Shown in pieces: positions 60,734-64,000 of a stretch of DNA of 64,000 nt. The translations under genes were made by a program, and so were the position numbers. A model generated the notes under the pieces. That model made no database searches. It was not told where the DNA came from and worked only from the letters and a program-made list of their open reading frames with translations. This stretch comes from Nocardia vulneris (GTDB lineage Bacteria > Actinomycetota > Actinomycetes > Mycobacteriales > Mycobacteriaceae): NCBI RefSeq assembly GCF_001613425.1, contig NZ_BDCI01000001.1, forward strand, positions 372,001 to 436,000, written 5' to 3'. Numbering within the stretch: position 1 is the first letter of the stretch; the number at the start of each line of letters is the position of its first letter.

Positions 60734-61063
60734 ATGACATTGCAGGCCGATCTGGAAAAGCTGGGCGTCAAATCCAATCAGATGTACGGGTTGGGGGACG
60801 AGGCGGCACGACTGGAAGTAGCAGACGGAATGCTTCCGCTGCTTTCCTGGGGCGAGAAACTGCGCGCGGTCGATGAGGCGAAGGGGCTGGCCGGCGACGT
60901 CGAAGACCGTTTGATCACCGCGGTGACGGGCCGGTTACGCGAGATCGGCGGCCTCATGCATCAGGCCACGATCAAGTTCCGGGAAGCCGAGGCGGACAAC
61001 GCGGCGGAGATCTTGGCGGCGACCTATACCAAGGACTCCGGCGAATGGGGGGCGCCGAGGTGA
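60734..61063 (+). CDS. EspC-like ESX secretion-associated protein
   Basis: 109 aa from the ATG at 60734. All-helical (LQADLEKLGVKSNQMYGLGDEAARLEVADGMLPLLSWG, then LITAVTGRLREIGGLMHQATIKFREAEADNAAEIL), like the ESX-1 EspC/type VII target proteins of ~100 residues encoded before a larger helical protein. No WXG turn is evident. Its stop overlaps the next start (GTGA), so the two are made together and probably form a heterodimer, like the PE-PPE and EspC-EspA pairs of mycobacteria. Confidence 0.75.
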   Translation: MTLQADLEKLGVKSNQMYGLGDEAARLEVADGMLPLLSWGEKLRAVDEAKGLAGDVEDRLITAVTGRLREIGGLMHQATIKFREAEADNAAEILAATYTKDSGEWGAPR

Positions 61064-62544
61064 CCGGCACACCGTCCAGACGCCAGCTCGACGACTACGA
61101 CCCGCAGCCCCTGCTCACCATCGCGGGCGGGCTGCGGGACTGCGGCACGAAGATAGAGGGCCTGTTCGAACGCTACGTCACCGTCGTCACCGATGACGAG
61201 TGGCGGGGCAAGGCTGCCGAGGCGGCACACGATCGCGCCGTGAGCGACCGTAAGAAGGCCTTCGCTCTGGTGGATGCCTTGGAAGGAGCGGCGGGGCGAC
61301 TCGAGCAGGGCTACTGGGACATTCATGCGCCGTTGAGCTCCGCGCGCAGTCTCATCGCTTCCGCCGAACGCGACGGTTTCGTGGTGCCGGGCGGTTTCAC
61401 CGGTATGTTCGTCGCCAAGCCCGTGTCCGTGACCCATCCGCCGGGCACCGTTCCCACGCTCGAGCGCGAGGGCGCCCGCGGCGTGTGGGAGCGGCGGATC
61501 GTCGAAGCCGCCGATGCCGTCGCCGCCGCGGATACCCGTATCCAGCAAGAACTCTCGCGCATTCGTGCCGCGCTCAATACCGAGTTCGCCGGCGTCGCGC
61601 CGATTCAGAGCACCGCCGATCAGAAGCGCGCCAACCAGATCGCCGCGTTTCGCGCCGTGTATCACCGTGATCCGGTGTCCGAGAACGACTGGCGGATGGC
61701 CGAAGCGCTCGACCCGCACACCTACGACCCGAAATATCAAGGCGTCGACGCCAATATCGTGGCGGTGCGGTTCGACCCGGTCACCGGAGCGGGACTGTAC
61801 CGGCAGAACATGTACATTCCGGTGGACCAGGTCAACAATATCGCGCTCAACATCAACGACTGGCTCGAGGGCCGGCTCGTCTATCCGATGCGCGGAGACA
61901 ATCGCGGTCCTTCCGCCGACGCCTCGGCGGAATCGTCACGAGTTTCGCTCTATGTCGACATGGAGAACGGCATCCTGATCGCCCGGCAGAATCCGACGGT
62001 CTCGGTCGACGGCAGGCAAGCCGGTGCGGGCGTTCCCGACGTCCGGGTGGCGCAGGGCTCCGACGGCTCACTGAAGGTGCACTATTCCGCGGTGGACCCC
62101 TTTGCCCCGGAAATCGCCAAACCCGTTGCGACAGTGAACGGTGACGTGACGATCACCCATCGCGGCGGCGATGTCGTCGCCGGGGGACAGGTCACCCAGT
62201 ACCCGAGCACCGAGGCGTATCAGTACCGGTCCGACGGGTCGACGACCCAGCTGGTCGACCGGCGCGCGTCCACCGACGAATGGGCGGCGGCCACGGATCT
62301 GCCCGCGCCGACCGTCAAGGTCGGAACCGTCGAACCCACCCCGATGTCGTCGTATCCGGCCCAGCCGACCGACAGCAGCCCGAAACATCTGCCACCGTAC
62401 TATCCGACGGTCGCCGGCCCGGTCGACAACCCGCCGAAAGTTGTAGTGGTGGAACCCTATTCGCCACCGCCCCCGCCGGAGGAGAAGGAGCCGGTCCCGG
62501 CGCCACCGGGCCGCACCCCGGAACCACCGCCCCCACCTCGCTAG
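61060..62544 (+). CDS. WXG-containing ESX effector-like protein with Pro-rich tail
   Basis: 494 aa from the GTG at 61060 (GTGA overlap). Residues ~15-110 form a helical hairpin with the turn DDEWRGKAAEAAHDRA, a WXG-like motif. A second helical section (VWERRIVEAADAVAAADTRIQQELSRIRAAL) and a middle globular domain (SENDWRMAEALDPHTYDPKYQGVDANIVAVRFDPVTG, then NINDWLEGRLVYPMRG) follow. The end is a Pro-rich tail (PPPPPEEKEPVPAPPG). A familiar toxin domain was not recognised; the middle domain is the candidate effector. It is the substrate-like partner of the EspC-like protein. Confidence 0.82.
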   Translation: MTGTPSRRQLDDYDPQPLLTIAGGLRDCGTKIEGLFERYVTVVTDDEWRGKAAEAAHDRAVSDRKKAFALVDALEGAAGRLEQGYWDIHAPLSSARSLIASAERDGFVVPGGFTGMFVAKPVSVTHPPGTVPTLEREGARGVWERRIVEAADAVAAADTRIQQELSRIRAALNTEFAGVAPIQSTADQKRANQIAAFRAVYHRDPVSENDWRMAEALDPHTYDPKYQGVDANIVAVRFDPVTGAGLYRQNMYIPVDQVNNIALNINDWLEGRLVYPMRGDNRGPSADASAESSRVSLYVDMENGILIARQNPTVSVDGRQAGAGVPDVRVAQGSDGSLKVHYSAVDPFAPEIAKPVATVNGDVTITHRGGDVVAGGQVTQYPSTEAYQYRSDGSTTQLVDRRASTDEWAAATDLPAPTVKVGTVEPTPMSSYPAQPTDSSPKHLPPYYPTVAGPVDNPPKVVVVEPYSPPPPPEEKEPVPAPPGRTPEPPPPPR

Positions 62545-62552
62545 CGGATCAG

Positions 62553-64000
62553 CTACTCGCCCAACAGGTCCAGCGGCACGAATCGGTGCGTAGACCAGAG
62601 GCGCCGGGAAGTCTCCTCGGGATAGCACTGCGTGCCGGGCGTCGCCGCGTAGACGCGGGTCGGCCGGGCGCGCGGATCGTAAGGGGGCCAACCGGGGTCG
62701 CCGGTGGTGGCGAAGCGCAGCCAGTCGGTGCGCATGGCGTGACCGACGCCGGACACTTCTGCGGCGGCGTTCGGGTGCGCGGTGGGATGCTCGCGGACCT
62801 CGTCGGCGCCGAGGGTGCCGAAGACGAGCAGGGCGTCGAGACTGTGCGAGGCGCCCTCGTCCCGGTTGAAGCTCCAGCACAGTTCGTAGAGCCAGGCGCG
62901 GCCGCGACCGGCGTGCTGGGCGGCGGCGAGATGCAGGCTCGGCATGCGGAACAGCCAGTCCGCGTTGACTGTTTCGTACAGCTCGGCGTTCGTGGCGTCG
63001 GGATAAGCGGTGCGGTAGTCGATTCCGGGGGCCAGGCGGTGCAGCGTCGCCGTCAGTTCCGCATCGGTCACCGTGCCACGGTGCGGATTGAACAGCCGGA
63101 ACTCGTCTCGGGTATGTCCGACCAGCACGTCGACACCGCCGGCCGCGCCGTCGGCGAGGGCCTGCCACGGCGCACAAGGCAGCACGTCACCGTCGACGAC
63201 CGGAGAGAACGGGGTCGGGGTGAGCGCCACCGGGCCCCACGATTCCACTGCGTCCGGCATTTTCGCGATCACCGCGCCCGTCGCATCGATCAACGCGCGC
63301 GGGGTGATTGCGGACAGTTCGTCGGTGGTGGCTGCTGCTCCGACTTCCGCCGCGATGGACGCGGAGATCGCGGCGGCCAGTCGCGGGGCGAAATAGGTGC
63401 CGGGAACACTCTGGGCGATCGCCCGCTGAAACAACCCGGCCGCGCTCGGCATAACCAGAAGCGCCGCAACCGAACCCGCGCCCGCGGACTGCCCGGACAC
63501 CGTCACCCTGCCCGGGTCCCCGCCGAACGCGGCCACACTGTCCTGCACCCACCGCAACGCGGCTGCCTGGTCGAGCAGCCCGCGGTTGTCCGGTGCGCCG
63601 GTGATGTGCGCGAAACCCTCCACTCCCGTGCGGTAGTTCATGCTCACCACCACCGCGCCCGCCGCGGCGAGCAGTGCACCGTCGTGGTGCGGGTTGCTGG
63701 ATTCGCCCTCCAGATACGCGCCCCCGTGAATCCACACCAGCACCGGCAGCCGCACGGCACCGAGTTCCGGTGACCACACGTTCAACGTCAGGCAGTCACC
63801 GGAATCCGCACCCGCCCAACCCTTTTGCGGTACCGACGGACCGAACTCCGACGCGTCCCGCACCCCGTCCCACGGCAGCACCGGCACCGGCGCGGCGAAA
63901 CGTCGCGGACCGACCGGCGGTCGTGCATAGGGAATACCCCGGAACACCGCAACGCCGCGCACCCACTCGCCCCGCACCACCCCCGAAGCCGTGCGAACCT
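62553..64000 (-). CDS. Type B carboxylesterase, N-terminus cut by window edge
   Basis: At least 482 residues; the frame is open to the right edge (reading VRTASGVVRGEWVRGVAVFRGIPYARPP), so the true start probably lies just outside; an internal GTG exists at 63980. Type B esterase features: LPVLVWIHGGAYLEG (oxyanion), SGQSAGAGS (nucleophile Ser), and the acid and His in the TRDEF and SGVGHAMRTDW segments. No signal peptide is visible in the part present. It hydrolyses esters or carbamates; substrate unknown. It is convergent with the WXG effector, 8 nt apart. Confidence 0.88.
   Translation of the reverse strand, partial: VRTASGVVRGEWVRGVAVFRGIPYARPPVGPRRFAAPVPVLPWDGVRDASEFGPSVPQKGWAGADSGDCLTLNVWSPELGAVRLPVLVWIHGGAYLEGESSNPHHDGALLAAAGAVVVSMNYRTGVEGFAHITGAPDNRGLLDQAAALRWVQDSVAAFGGDPGRVTVSGQSAGAGSVAALLVMPSAAGLFQRAIAQSVPGTYFAPRLAAAISASIAAEVGAAATTDELSAITPRALIDATGAVIAKMPDAVESWGPVALTPTPFSPVVDGDVLPCAPWQALADGAAGGVDVLVGHTRDEFRLFNPHRGTVTDAELTATLHRLAPGIDYRTAYPDATNAELYETVNADWLFRMPSLHLAAAQHAGRGRAWLYELCWSFNRDEGASHSLDALLVFGTLGADEVREHPTAHPNAAAEVSGVGHAMRTDWLRFATTGDPGWPPYDPRARPTRVYAATPGTQCYPEETSRRLWSTHRFVPLDLLGE

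Overview
High-GC actinobacterial chromosome segment, most likely Nocardia or a close relative (Nocardiaceae). This is inferred from type VII secretion (ESX) substrates with EspG and YbaB/EbfC-like partners, a ChoD-type sterol oxidase, an F420-type luciferase-like enzyme, deazaflavin-dependent nitroreductases, an MmpL transporter, an LGFP-repeat protein and a CGNR regulator. No rRNA, tRNA or CRISPR array was seen. The conserved ESX machinery (EccB-E, MycP) is not in the window.

1-19,908: a large ESX effector island. Two giant proteins share a CpnT-like WXG100-type N-terminus (common motif AWPEGDEDK) and are encoded divergently. Protein A (minus strand, >2280 aa, runs off the left edge) has its own YbaB/EbfC-like partner. 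On the plus strand, a protein with a possible YezG-like immunity motif, a WXG100 protein, a second YbaB/EbfC-like protein, giant protein B (1968 aa), a tandem-helical secreted protein (854 aa), EspG and a second WXG100 protein form a tight operon with overlapping stop/start codons and a strong terminator. A second, smaller ESX pair lies at 60,734-62,544.

19,923-32,441: metabolic and envelope genes: ChoD-like oxidase with a divergent TetR regulator, secreted GH1 glycosidase with a coupled 66-aa protein, F420-dependent oxidoreductase, MmpL transporter divergent from a DUF1772 protein, a nitroreductase-like gene that looks internally deleted, an intact nitroreductase, a BisC/TorA-like molybdoenzyme and a CGNR zinc-finger regulator.

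32,443-45,805: epoxide hydrolase behind three evenly phased operator-like repeats and a 26-codon leader ORF; a lipoprotein and LGFP-repeat metalloprotease pair; VOC protein, LexA-like repressor, sirtuin; ArsR/SDR divergent pair; aminotransferase and HxlR-type regulator separated by twin palindromes; alpha/beta hydrolase; HelD; glycosyltransferase.

45,806-64,000: a gene-poor stretch with unusual DNA (a 72-bp near-perfect palindrome, a dispersed hairpin element whose second copy is near 56.2 kb, a 61-bp dispersed repeat shared with 35.9 kb, gene remnants). After it come a hydrolase, an ArsR-SRPBCC fusion, an ATP-dependent DNA ligase, a possible leader-peptide-controlled GNAT/IF-1 operon, a tyrosine recombinase, a nucleotidyltransferase followed by two decayed partial copies of its own 3' end, two divergent citrate synthases (one with an HTH domain), the second ESX pair and a carboxylesterase cut by the right edge.

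The recurrent regulatory theme is palindromic operators in divergent promoters. The main novelty candidates are the giant CpnT-like island, the covarying hairpin repeat family, and the phased operators with leader ORF before the epoxide hydrolase.
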